Part shown: one piece after another, positions 1-8,122 of the stretch
Layout: each line of letters opens with the position of its first letter
Position numbering within the stretch: the stretch's first letter is position 1
Assembly: GCF_017996735.1 (NCBI RefSeq)
Contig: NZ_JAGOGJ010000009.1
Location: 41,122-105,121, forward strand
DNA: 64,000 nt
Source of the DNA: Niveispirillum sp.
GTDB taxonomy: Bacteria > Pseudomonadota > Alphaproteobacteria > Azospirillales > Azospirillaceae
Direction of reading: 5' to 3'
Made by a program: the position numbers and the translations under genes
Notes under the pieces: model-generated
What the model was told of the DNA's origin: nothing
What the model saw: only the letters and a program-made list of their open reading frames with translations
The model's database searches: none

Positions 1-196
1 GCGGTGCGGCCAGCGCCTCCACCCCATGATCGGCCCTGGCCGCCAGGGCCGTGGCCTGTGCCGCCGGCAGATCGATATCGGTCAGCATCAGGCGGCAGCC
101 CCGCCGGGCCAGCGACAGGGCAATGGCCCGGCCGATGCCGCCGCCGGCCCCGGTAATCACGGCCGTGCGGCCCCGCAACTGCATGGGTTTGGTCAT
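1..196 (-). CDS. Short-chain dehydrogenase/reductase (SDR), N-terminal part only
   Basis: The gene runs off the left edge, so only about 65 codons are visible. They hold the classical SDR cofactor motif TGAGGGIG at residues 15-22, followed by the second strand of a Rossmann fold, so an NAD(P)-dependent oxidoreductase is well supported although its substrate is not. The ATG (194-196) overlaps the TGA of the upstream monooxygenase gene in an ATGA arrangement, and a GGAG lies about seven bases upstream inside that gene. The two are therefore translationally coupled. A BVMO-SDR pair commonly oxidises an alcohol to a ketone and then to an ester or lactone; that role is inferred. Confidence 0.85.
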   Translation of the reverse strand, partial: MTKPMQLRGRTAVITGAGGGIGRAIALSLARRGCRLMLTDIDLPAAQATALAARADHGVEALAAP

Positions 197-1701
197 GTCT
201 TGTCTCCGTCCGGCCGCGGCCGGAATTCCAGGGTGCCGTCCGCCGGCTTGGAAAACAGGAAGGCGGCCAGATCGGCCAGATAGTTCTGACGCACGCGCCA
301 GGGCGGTCTTTCCCCCTGTGACGGCATATGCGCGCGTCCACGCCGCACATAGCCGGCGGTCAGGCCCAGCAGCGGCAGGCGCGCGGCGCCGGCATCCGCC
401 GGACGCGGCACACAGACCCCATATCCCTGCTGGTCCATATGGTTCAGCAGGCGGCAGACCTGCCGGGCCGTCAGGTCGCATTTCAGCGTCCAGGAGGCGT
501 TAACATAGCCGATGGCCAGGGCATGGTTGGGCACATCGGACAGCATCATGCCGCGATAGACCAGCCGGTCGGCGATATCCACCGGCTGCCCGTCCAGGCT
601 CAGCGTGGCGCCGCCCAGCAATTGCATCTCCAGGCCGGTGGCGGTGACGATGATGTCGGCCGCGATCTCCCGCCCATCCTCCAGACGCAGGCCGGTCGGG
701 GTGAAACCCGCGATGCGGCCGGTGACAATCCCGGCTGCCCCCGATTTCAGCACAGTGAACAGATCGCCATCGGGCACCAGACAGACACGCTGGTCCCAGG
801 GCGCATAGGTGGGCGTGAAATGGCGGTCCACATCCACGCCCGGCCCCACGGCATGGCGCACCGCCTCGATGATGCGGCGGCGGACCAGGGCGGGCCGGCG
901 GCGCGACAGGCGATAGGTCAGCAGGCTCCACCCGATATATTTCCAGCGCACCAGCAGTGCCGCGAGACGTTCGGGCAGCAGCCGGTAAAGCCGTTCCGCC
1001 AGCCCGTCGCGGCGCGGGCGGGAAACGATATAGGTGGGGGAGCGCTGCAGCATCGTCACAAGCGCGCCCAGCCGGGCCAGCGCCGGGACCAGGGTCACGG
1101 CCGTGGCACCGCTGCCGACCACCACCACCTTGCGGCCGGTGACGTTCACATCGTCGGGCCAATGCTGGGGATGGATGATGCGGCCCCGAAAATTGCCGAT
1201 CCCCGCAAAGTCCGGCATATGGCCGTGATCATAGCGGTAATAGCCGCTGCACATGTAAAGGAAGCCGCAGCGCAGCCGCCTTGGCCCATCCGGCGTTTCC
1301 AGCGTGACCGTCCAGGCCTGGTCCCTGCTGGACCAGTCGGCACCGGTCACGCGCCAGCCGAAGCGGATATGCGGCAGCACCCCGTATTCGCGGGCCGTAT
1401 CCTCGATATAGTCGCGGATGGCGGGGCCGTCGGCGATGATCGCCGTCTCCTTCCAGGGGCGGAAGGGGAAACCCAGCGTGTGCATGTCGCTGTCCGACCG
1501 GATGCCGGGATACCGGAACAGGTCCCAGGTACCGCCGATCCGGTCCCGCGCCTCCACCACGGCCCAGCGCTTGCCGGGGCAATGCAGGGTCAGCCGGCAG
1601 GCGGCGTCGATGCCGGACAGGCCGGCCCCGACAATCAGCACATCAAGGATTTCAACGGATGGGTCGTCACGATCACGCGGATCGTTGGATGCGGGGGGCA
1701 A
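193..1701 (-). CDS. Flavin-containing monooxygenase of Baeyer-Villiger type
   Basis: 502 residues. An FAD-binding GAGLSG motif lies at residues 25-30 and a second dinucleotide motif, GSGATA, at 196-201. Between them the Baeyer-Villiger fingerprint FxGxxxHxxxWP is present exactly at 171-182. The family uses NADPH and O2 to turn ketones into esters or lactones; the fingerprint makes that more likely than simple N- or S-oxidation, but the substrate is unknown. The start is a TTG, chosen because AAGGAGG sits about six bases upstream and no ATG competes. A perfect 14-bp palindrome (1717-1730) lies just upstream of the ribosome binding site, and a TetR gene diverges from it. The 3' end overlaps the next SDR by four bases. 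Confidence 0.88.
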   Translation of the reverse strand: MPPASNDPRDRDDPSVEILDVLIVGAGLSGIDAACRLTLHCPGKRWAVVEARDRIGGTWDLFRYPGIRSDSDMHTLGFPFRPWKETAIIADGPAIRDYIEDTAREYGVLPHIRFGWRVTGADWSSRDQAWTVTLETPDGPRRLRCGFLYMCSGYYRYDHGHMPDFAGIGNFRGRIIHPQHWPDDVNVTGRKVVVVGSGATAVTLVPALARLGALVTMLQRSPTYIVSRPRRDGLAERLYRLLPERLAALLVRWKYIGWSLLTYRLSRRRPALVRRRIIEAVRHAVGPGVDVDRHFTPTYAPWDQRVCLVPDGDLFTVLKSGAAGIVTGRIAGFTPTGLRLEDGREIAADIIVTATGLEMQLLGGATLSLDGQPVDIADRLVYRGMMLSDVPNHALAIGYVNASWTLKCDLTARQVCRLLNHMDQQGYGVCVPRPADAGAARLPLLGLTAGYVRRGRAHMPSQGERPPWRVRQNYLADLAAFLFSKPADGTLEFRPRPDGDKT

Positions 1702-1716
1702 CGCGGCCTCCTTTAT

Positions 1717-1730
1717 TTACATTAATGTAA
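1717..1730. promoter_or_regulatory. Perfect 14-bp palindrome upstream of the monooxygenase, candidate operator
   Basis: TTACATTAATGTAA reads the same on both strands. It lies between the divergent monooxygenase and TetR genes and directly abuts the monooxygenase ribosome binding site, where a bound repressor would block transcription. AT-rich dyads of this size are typical TetR-family operators. Assignment to the neighbouring TetR protein is inferred from position. Confidence 0.5.
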
Positions 1731-1787
1731 TTAACAACTCTACGCGTCAGAGACAAGCGGCTTTCTCGCGTCCCGAGAGGGATTTCC

Positions 1788-1830
1788 TCGACCGGCGCGG
1801 GGTGGCGCACTATATTGACAAGCATGTCAA
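1788..1830 (+). promoter_or_regulatory. tetR promoter with overlapping inverted repeat, possibly leaderless
   Basis: TCGACC (1788-1793) and TATATT (1811-1816) are spaced 17 bases apart and resemble a sigma-70 promoter. The ATG at 1824 falls where transcription should begin and has no visible ribosome binding site, so the mRNA may be leaderless. The inverted repeat TTGACA-N4-TGTCAA (1815-1830) covers the end of the -10 box and the start codon, an ideal place for autorepression. The sequence pattern is direct; promoter activity is inferred. Confidence 0.4.
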
Positions 1831-2429
1831 CAGAACCCGCCAAGCCCGCCCGCCGTCCCCGCCGCAACCCGGACGAAGTCCGCCGTCTGGCCCTGGAGGC
1901 GGCGCGCGCCTGCCTTGTGGAAGCCGGACCCGGCGCCGTCACCCTGCAGGAGGTGGGGCGCCGCATCGGCATGACCCATGTGAACCTGATCCATCATTTC
2001 GGTTCGGCCGCCGGGTTGCAGACGGCCCTGATGGCGATGATCCTGTGCGACCTGAACGCGGCGCTGGGCGAGGCCATCACCCGCATCCTGTCGGATGACC
2101 CGCTGGCGCAGCGGGAGATGATCGATATCGTCTTCGACGCCTACAGCCAGGGGGGTGCCGCCAAGCTGGCGGCCTGGATCGCGATCAGTGGCGATACGGA
2201 TCGGTTCGAACCGATCCGCCTGTCCATCCAGGCGCTGGTCCGGGAGATTGAGAAGCGGCTGCCCCCCAACAGCGAACTGTCCATCGGGCGGCTGAAATCC
2301 AGCATCCTGTTCATCGCCCATAACGCCTTCGCCGACGCTCTTATCGGCGGCTTCATGCGCGACGCCCTGGACCGGGAACCGGACGCCACCCGCAAGATGG
2401 TCGCCCGGCTGCTGCCGTCTTTTTATTAG
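1824..2429 (+). CDS. TetR-family transcriptional regulator
   Basis: 201 residues. A basic, Arg/Pro-rich N-terminus is followed by a helix-turn-helix at about residues 35-60 (TLQEVGRRIGMTHVNLIHHF), the usual TetR DNA-binding domain, and then a helical ligand-binding domain of normal length. It is transcribed away from the Baeyer-Villiger monooxygenase gene and probably controls it, because two dyad elements occupy the shared intergenic region. The ATG at 1824 is preferred over an in-frame TTG at 1815, although neither has a good ribosome binding site. The ligand may be the ketone or lactone handled by the monooxygenase; that is inference. Confidence 0.85.
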   Translation: MSTEPAKPARRPRRNPDEVRRLALEAARACLVEAGPGAVTLQEVGRRIGMTHVNLIHHFGSAAGLQTALMAMILCDLNAALGEAITRILSDDPLAQREMIDIVFDAYSQGGAAKLAAWIAISGDTDRFEPIRLSIQALVREIEKRLPPNSELSIGRLKSSILFIAHNAFADALIGGFMRDALDREPDATRKMVARLLPSFY

Positions 2430-2485
2430 GGCGGCTCCTTTGTTGCTCCCTCAACGTTTGGGCTGTAGGGATTCCTCTCCCTTCC

Positions 2486-2600
2486 ACCGTCACCCCGGCG
2501 AAAGCCGGGGCCCAGCTTAAGGCGCGATTAGCGCCGATATGGCAAATATCGTGGCAGACGCCGCTCTGCGCTGGGTCCCGGCTTTCGCCGGGATGACGGT
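2486..2600. repeat. REP-like inverted repeat between convergent genes
   Basis: Two 31-base arms, 2486-2516 and 2570-2600, are inverted copies differing at two positions. The core of each is CCCCGGCGAAAGCCGGGG-like and is itself palindromic. The 53 bases between them are non-coding. Elements of this kind are dispersed in intergenic DNA of many alphaproteobacteria. Here it lies between the convergent tetR and beta-glucosidase genes and could also act as a bidirectional terminator. Confidence 0.8.
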
Positions 2601-2630
2601 AGAGTTGGTGGCGATGAGGGTGCCCACCCC

Positions 2631-5186
2631 TCAAGGCACCACCTCCGCCCCGCCCGCGACCTTGACCTTCACCCGCTGGCGGATATCGGCCGAGGAGGGG
2701 CCGATCAACAGGTCGTAATCACCCGGCCGCACCCGCCATTGGCCCGTCGCCTCGTCCCAGGCGGCAAAGGCGCGCGGGTCCAGGGTCAGGGTTATCCGGC
2801 GTTTCTCCCCCGCGGCCAGGGTGACCTTGGTGAAGGCGCGCAACTGCTTGGGCGGTTCGTCGGCGTCGCGCCGGGCCGGGGCGACATAAAGCTGCGCCAC
2901 CTCGTGGCCCGCCGGGCCGGCGCTGTTGCGCAGGTCCAGCGACACGCTCACCGCCTCGCCACCCCTGATGCGGGCTGGCGCCTTGGGCTTGCCATACGTG
3001 AAGGTCGAATAGGACAGCCCGTGCCCGAAGGCGAACAAGGGCGCCTGCCCCTTGGCCTCCAGCCCGCGATAACCGACCAGCAACCCCTCTGCATAATGGC
3101 TTTCCAGCGCCGCCAGATCGACGGCGATATCGCCATCCCTGGCCGGAAAGCTGACGGGCAGACGGCCGGACGGGTTGGCCTTGCCCAGCAGCAGATCGGC
3201 CAGCGCCCGCGACCCCTCCTGTCCCGGCAGCCAGAGCTGCAGGATGGCGCCGGCCTGTTCTTTCCAGGGCATGGTGACGGCCGCCCCGCTATTCACCACG
3301 ACGATCGTGCGCTTGTTGGCGGCAGCCACAGCGCTGACCAGCCGGTCCTGCTCGCCCGGCAGGGCCAGGGTGGTGCGGTCATAGCCTTCGCCTTCGGTCA
3401 TGGAGGAGGAGCCGACCAGAACAATGGCCGCGTCGGCCTCCTTTGCCGCCGCAACCGCCGCCGCGAAATCGGGGGCGGGCTGACGCAGGCCGAAGACCAG
3501 CGCCTCATAGGGTGTCTGGCCCGTGATGTAATCCAGTTGGATGCGGTAGCCACGCCCGGCTTCCAGATCCAGGCTGACCGTCCGGCGCAGCACGGGGAAG
3601 CCGATCACATCGCGCGGGTCGGGCACGCCCTTGACCGCCCGGTCCAGGATGATTTTGCCATCCAGCGACAGGGTGGCCTTGCCCGTGCCGCGCACGCTGA
3701 ATTCATGCCGGCCACTGCGTTCCGGCCAGAACCAGCCTGACCAGCGCAGTGCCGCATAGCCCACCGCATCGGCCTTGGCCTGATTGCCGGCGATGCGCTT
3801 GCTGAAATTGGCCACGTCTTCGCTGCGGCTGGGCGTGCCGGACAGGTCGGGCGTGGTGAAATAGTCGGCCCGCAGCCCCTTGCCGCCCCGCTTCTCATCA
3901 GGGCTCAACAGGGCAGGATCGGCCGATGGCGGCGTTTCCTCATTATCCACGCCCTGGGCATGCAGGATGCGGACACCGGGCAGCGCTTCCGCCAAGGCCG
4001 CCAGCGGCGTGGGGATACTGTCAAACGGCACCACGGCCGACGACCCGCCACCCTGCACCCGGATGACATCGGCATTGGGGCCGATCACCGCCAGGGTACG
4101 GATGGACGGCAGCAGCGGCAGCACATCCTGCTTGTTCTGCAACAGGATGATGGCTTCCCGCGCCGCCGCGCGGGCCAGATCGGCATGGGCCTGCCTCATG
4201 TCGGCCGGGATGGTGCCGTCCCCACCCTTGACCGTGGACCGCAGGATCAGGCGCAGCACACGCCCGGCATTCTCGTCGATCTGGGCCTGGGTGACCTCGC
4301 CCTTGTCCACGGCCTGACGCAGCTTGGTCCCGAAATTGGCCGGCGGCCCCGGCATTTCCAGGTCCATGCCGGCATTGGCCGCCGCCGCCGTGGCATGGGT
4401 CGCCCCCCAATCGGAAACGACCATGCCCGCATAGCCCCATTCCTTCTTCAGCAGGTCGGTCAGCAGCCAGCGGTTCTGCGTGGCATAGGTGCCGTTGACC
4501 TTGTTGTACGACGCCATGACCGACCAGGGATCGGCCTGTTTCACCACCGTCTCGAACGCCGGCAGATAAATCTCCCGCAAGGGTCGGGCCGGCACCTTGC
4601 TGTCCACGAAGAAACGGTTGGTTTCCTGGTTGTTGGCGGCGAAATGTTTCAAAGAGACGCCGATCCCCTGCCCCTGCACGCCCTGCACATAGCCAAGGCC
4701 CATGCGGGCCGCCAGATGCGGGTCCTCCGAATAGGTCTCGAAATTGCGACCCCAGAGCGGGGTGCGGACAATGTTGACCGTGGGCGCCAGCAGCACCGAC
4801 GCGCCATGCGCCCGCGCCTCGTCCGCGATGGCGGCCCCCACCTTGCCCGCCAGTTCGGTATTCCAGGTGGCGGCCATGGCCACGCCCACGGGAAACACGG
4901 TGGCCGGCTTGTCTTCGTGCGAGCGCACGCCGGTGGGGCCGTCGGTCACCTTGATGCCCGGCACGCCCAGCCTTGGCACGCCGTTCAGTTCCATGATGCC
5001 GGCACCGGCCAGAAGGCTGATCTTCTCGTCCAGGGTCATCCGGGCCAGCAGGTCCTGCACCGGTGCCGCCGGTTCGGGGGCGGCGGATACGGGCGGGCGG
5101 GCGTCCTGCGCCTGAGCCAGCGGTACGCCGGCCAGGGCCAGTGCCACGCCGGCCACCGCCAGCCGGCCAACCATGCGCCGTCTCAT
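2631..5186 (-). CDS. Secreted GH3 beta-glucosidase with PA14 domain
   Basis: 851 residues with a Sec signal peptide ending near residue 27. The GH3 N-terminal barrel spans about 45-345 and carries the catalytic nucleophile Asp259 in VVSDWGA. The second GH3 domain is interrupted by a PA14 insert at about 436-575, and its acid/base region is EGEGYDR. A fibronectin-III-like domain closes the protein. PA14-containing GH3 enzymes typically remove terminal beta-glucose from glycosides, often plant phenolic ones. It is the last gene of the receptor-rhamnosidase-esterase operon and overlaps the stop of the preceding small gene by four bases. It probably acts in the periplasm after rhamnose has been removed. 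Confidence 0.93.
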   Translation of the reverse strand: MRRRMVGRLAVAGVALALAGVPLAQAQDARPPVSAAPEPAAPVQDLLARMTLDEKISLLAGAGIMELNGVPRLGVPGIKVTDGPTGVRSHEDKPATVFPVGVAMAATWNTELAGKVGAAIADEARAHGASVLLAPTVNIVRTPLWGRNFETYSEDPHLAARMGLGYVQGVQGQGIGVSLKHFAANNQETNRFFVDSKVPARPLREIYLPAFETVVKQADPWSVMASYNKVNGTYATQNRWLLTDLLKKEWGYAGMVVSDWGATHATAAAANAGMDLEMPGPPANFGTKLRQAVDKGEVTQAQIDENAGRVLRLILRSTVKGGDGTIPADMRQAHADLARAAAREAIILLQNKQDVLPLLPSIRTLAVIGPNADVIRVQGGGSSAVVPFDSIPTPLAALAEALPGVRILHAQGVDNEETPPSADPALLSPDEKRGGKGLRADYFTTPDLSGTPSRSEDVANFSKRIAGNQAKADAVGYAALRWSGWFWPERSGRHEFSVRGTGKATLSLDGKIILDRAVKGVPDPRDVIGFPVLRRTVSLDLEAGRGYRIQLDYITGQTPYEALVFGLRQPAPDFAAAVAAAKEADAAIVLVGSSSMTEGEGYDRTTLALPGEQDRLVSAVAAANKRTIVVVNSGAAVTMPWKEQAGAILQLWLPGQEGSRALADLLLGKANPSGRLPVSFPARDGDIAVDLAALESHYAEGLLVGYRGLEAKGQAPLFAFGHGLSYSTFTYGKPKAPARIRGGEAVSVSLDLRNSAGPAGHEVAQLYVAPARRDADEPPKQLRAFTKVTLAAGEKRRITLTLDPRAFAAWDEATGQWRVRPGDYDLLIGPSSADIRQRVKVKVAGGAEVVP

Positions 5187-5494
5187 TTGACGCCTGCCAG
5201 CGCCATCTCGGTCCGGGCCAGCAATTCATCCGTCAGCTTGCCGCCGGAATAGGGCTGAAGCTGGCGCAGGCTGAGGCCCTTGATCATCTCATATTGCGGG
5301 ATCTCCAGCAGGCCCGGCAGGGTGCTGGTCAGGGCCGCCTTGGCTCCCTCATGCGCCGCCAGTTCCTCGATCGGTGTGTCGAGGGAGAAGGGGGTCGCGG
5401 CGGTGGGGGCCGGCGGGCTCTGGGTCGCCTGGGCATGCACGGGAAGGGAAAGCAGCAACGCCATGGCGGCGAACAGGGGAAGAAGGGTCTTCAT
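5183..5494 (-). CDS. Small secreted protein of unknown function
   Basis: 103 residues. A clear signal peptide (hydrophobic core at residues 4-18, cleavage near VHA-QA) precedes a Pro/Thr/Ala-rich linker and a compact acidic helical-looking region of about 65 residues. GGAG seven bases before the ATG and a four-base overlap with the GH3 gene support translation and coupling. I see no catalytic motif and do not assign a function. Its place between the esterase and glucosidase genes suggests an accessory or stability role in periplasmic glycoside breakdown, which is inference. Confidence 0.75.
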   Translation of the reverse strand: MKTLLPLFAAMALLLSLPVHAQATQSPPAPTAATPFSLDTPIEELAAHEGAKAALTSTLPGLLEIPQYEMIKGLSLRQLQPYSGGKLTDELLARTEMALAGVK

Positions 5495-5543
5495 GGGTCG
5501 TCTCCTGTTGGGGATGGGAAGGGCCGTTGCGCCGGCCGCTTTT

Positions 5544-7235
5544 TCAGGGTTGGGTGGAAGGGTCGGTACAGGTGAAATTGGCGGCATCGTCGGTGGACCC
5601 GCCGCCGGTCCAGCGCGCCACCTGGGGATAGGCGCAGAGCGGGCGGGTGCGGACCGTCTTGGCCGGCAGGCCCAGGAAGCCCAGATAATCATTGTCGAAC
5701 TTGGTGGCCGTGAGGCGGTCCGGCGCCGGCCCGCCCCGGTGCCATTCATCCAGCGCGCCGACCCCGTCAAACACGTTCGGCCCCGGCCCCGCCAGGCAAT
5801 GCGACACGCCCGGCATCATGAACAGGCGCACGGATCCGGCCGCCCTGGTGCCGCTGGTCTTCAGCACCCGCTGATAATAATCGATGGTGTTCTGCGGCGG
5901 GATCGCGGCATCGCCATAGCCGTGATAGAGGATCAGCTTGCCGCCCTTGGCGAAGAAGGGCTTCAGGTTCGGATCATCGGCATTGATCTCGCCCTGCATG
6001 GCCTGGGCCTTGGCAAAATCGCTGTCCAGCCGGAAATCCTTCGTTGTCCAGTTGGGATCGCCATGCACGAAATGGCGGAAGAATTCGGTGGAGAATTTGC
6101 CGTGCTGGGCACCCGGCCCCGTCAGCCACAGGTCCCAGGCGCCTTGCGTGGCCTCCATCCCCGGCAGATATCCGGGATAGAAGGACTTGCCCCTGCCATC
6201 GACCGGCCCCCGGTACAGGGCGCGCACCGCCGCCACCTGAGCCGGCGTCAGGCAGTCCGGCTGGTCACCCGCCTTGCAGGTCAGCACGCCCGGATCGAAA
6301 TCACAGCTTCGCGGATCATCGATCACCCCGTCCGTCACCCCGTCCCGCGCATCGCAGCGGGCCAGGGCCGCCTTTTGTAAAAGCGGCAGCTTGGCGTTGG
6401 GCAGGGCGCTGTCAGGATTGCCGAAGACGGCCCTGTCGTTCATGGCCATGGCCGTGGCCAGCCGCGCCCAGGGAATGGCCGGGGCACCGGCCAGGATGGC
6501 GTCGTAATCATCCGGGAAACGCTGCGCCTCCATCAACGCCTCGCGCCCGCCATCGGAGCAGCCGTGGAAATAGCTGGCATCCAGCGGGGCCGGGTAATAG
6601 GCGGCGATGACACGCTTGGCGGTGGCAGCGGCCAGATGGTTGGCCCGCCAGCCATAATCGCGGACCTTTTCCGGCTGGCCCGGCGCCCAGCTTGCATCCA
6701 CGTCGGACTTGCCGACATGTCCCATGTCGCTGCCGACGGCGGCATAGCCCTTGGCCACGCCGCCACGCATGACCAGCGACGGCACCTGCATATTGCTGCC
6801 GAAACCGCCATTGCCGGCGCCCAGCAGCTTGCCGTTCCAGGCCCCGGCCTCGGGCAGCCAGACCTCCACCCGGATGGAAGAGGATGGGGTGGGCGTCAGG
6901 CGGGCCTGCACGCGGCAGAAGGCGGCGGGTGCGGGCAGGCCGATCTTGCCCTCGTCCGGGGTCACGATCTTGCCGGCCGCGACGGATGTCGCCGCCTCCA
7001 CCTTGCCATCGGCCAGCGCCAGGCCGGTCAGCCCCTCGCATTGCGCAATGCGCGGCGGCGGTGGGGCCGGTTCGGCTTTCTGTTGGGCACAGCCCGCCAA
7101 CAGCGCGGTCAGTGCTCCCAGACCCAGCAGCGTGGCCTTATACCCACGGATGTGGGCGCCGGCGCCTGAGGGGCCTGGAAGACCGGCCATCGGTCGGCCT
7201 TCCAGGCCAACGATATCAGATGTCCTGTTTTTCAT
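5544..7235 (-). CDS. Tannase/feruloyl-esterase-family lipoprotein
   Basis: 563 residues from an ATG that overlaps the upstream hydrolase stop by four bases; an earlier in-frame start would overlap much more. A hydrophobic segment ends in the lipobox LLAGC with Cys49, so it is probably lipid-anchored, although the region before the signal core is unusually long and a start at Met16 is also possible. The catalytic elbow is GCSDGG (Cys226, Ser227), and a His-Cys pair occurs in GVSHCLAGPG near the end, matching the disulphide-linked Ser/His arrangement of this family. Family members cleave galloyl, feruloyl or similar esters. The context, with a rhamnosidase and a glucosidase, suits acylated plant glycosides. 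Confidence 0.88.
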   Translation of the reverse strand: MKNRTSDIVGLEGRPMAGLPGPSGAGAHIRGYKATLLGLGALTALLAGCAQQKAEPAPPPPRIAQCEGLTGLALADGKVEAATSVAAGKIVTPDEGKIGLPAPAAFCRVQARLTPTPSSSIRVEVWLPEAGAWNGKLLGAGNGGFGSNMQVPSLVMRGGVAKGYAAVGSDMGHVGKSDVDASWAPGQPEKVRDYGWRANHLAAATAKRVIAAYYPAPLDASYFHGCSDGGREALMEAQRFPDDYDAILAGAPAIPWARLATAMAMNDRAVFGNPDSALPNAKLPLLQKAALARCDARDGVTDGVIDDPRSCDFDPGVLTCKAGDQPDCLTPAQVAAVRALYRGPVDGRGKSFYPGYLPGMEATQGAWDLWLTGPGAQHGKFSTEFFRHFVHGDPNWTTKDFRLDSDFAKAQAMQGEINADDPNLKPFFAKGGKLILYHGYGDAAIPPQNTIDYYQRVLKTSGTRAAGSVRLFMMPGVSHCLAGPGPNVFDGVGALDEWHRGGPAPDRLTATKFDNDYLGFLGLPAKTVRTRPLCAYPQVARWTGGGSTDDAANFTCTDPSTQP

Positions 7236-8122
7236 TTCGACAACAATCCCTTGGCGTCGAGCCATTGCTGCAACCGCGCCGTCCAGGCGTCGGTTGGCTT
7301 GCCCTGTTGTTTCATGCCGAAACCATGGCCGCCGGCCGGATAGGTGACATGATCCACCTCCAGCCCGGCCGTGCGCCAGGCCTGGGCCAGCCGGTTGGTG
7401 TCCTGGGCGGCGATGTTGTCATCGGCCGCCGCCAGGGCGAACAGCGACGGGGCGCCCGCCGGTGCCTGCAACGGATCGGGCAGCAGGCCCGGATAGATCG
7501 CCATGGCAAAATCCGGCCGGCTGGGCTTGTCCTGCGCCAGGATGGACCAGACGGCCAGCGCCCCACCGGCGGAAAAGCCCATCAGACCGATCCGGTCCGG
7601 CTTCACGCCATAGGCCGATGCCTTTGCCCGGACATGGCGCACCGCCTGCTGTCCGTCGGCGATGACCAGCGGGCGCAGGGGGGCGAGGGCCGCGTCCATC
7701 TCCGCGCGCTTGGCGATGCGCTGGAACAGCTTGATGGCCACATCCTCCCCGGTCGGGATCAGGCGGTAGCGCAGCACAAAGGCCGTGACGCCCAGGCTGT
7801 TCAGCCATTTGGCGACCGCGATCCCTTCATTCTCGATGGACAGCAGGTGAAAGCCGCCGCCCGGTGCCACGATCACGGCGGTGCCATTGGGCCTGGCCGG
7901 CTGAAACACCAGCAGCGACGGGGTGGAGACATTGCGGGTGATGGTGCCGAACGGTATCCGGTCCTCCGTCACCTCCGGCGGCATGTTGGCGATGGCACCG
8001 GGCGGCCCCTCGGGCCAGAGCGGAACGGAGGCCCCTTCCGACAGGGTGACGGTCCTGGCACAGCCGGCCAGCAGCAAGCCCATGCTGCCGATCAGCAGAA
8101 GGCGGCGGGAAAAGTTGCTCAT
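7232..8122 (-). CDS. Alpha/beta-hydrolase lipoprotein (BD-FAE/acetyl-esterase-like)
   Basis: 296 residues. A signal sequence ends in the lipobox LLAGC (Cys21), so the protein is probably membrane-anchored in the periplasm. APGGGFH at about 86-92 supplies the oxyanion hole, Ser184 lies in GFSAGG, and an Asp (AADDN) and His (GGHGFGM) complete the triad. This pattern belongs to the acetyl/feruloyl-type esterases common in carbohydrate-utilisation loci. It is coupled by ATGA overlaps to the genes on both sides, so it is translated with the carboxylesterase and tannase-like enzymes. It probably removes small acyl groups from sugars; the exact ester is unknown. Confidence 0.87.
   Translation of the reverse strand: MSNFSRRLLLIGSMGLLLAGCARTVTLSEGASVPLWPEGPPGAIANMPPEVTEDRIPFGTITRNVSTPSLLVFQPARPNGTAVIVAPGGGFHLLSIENEGIAVAKWLNSLGVTAFVLRYRLIPTGEDVAIKLFQRIAKRAEMDAALAPLRPLVIADGQQAVRHVRAKASAYGVKPDRIGLMGFSAGGALAVWSILAQDKPSRPDFAMAIYPGLLPDPLQAPAGAPSLFALAAADDNIAAQDTNRLAQAWRTAGLEVDHVTYPAGGHGFGMKQQGKPTDAWTARLQQWLDAKGLLSK

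Noticed and set aside
2486..2600. CRISPR-like repeat
   Set aside because: Only two inverted, not direct, arms and a single spacer; it is a REP-type palindrome pair.
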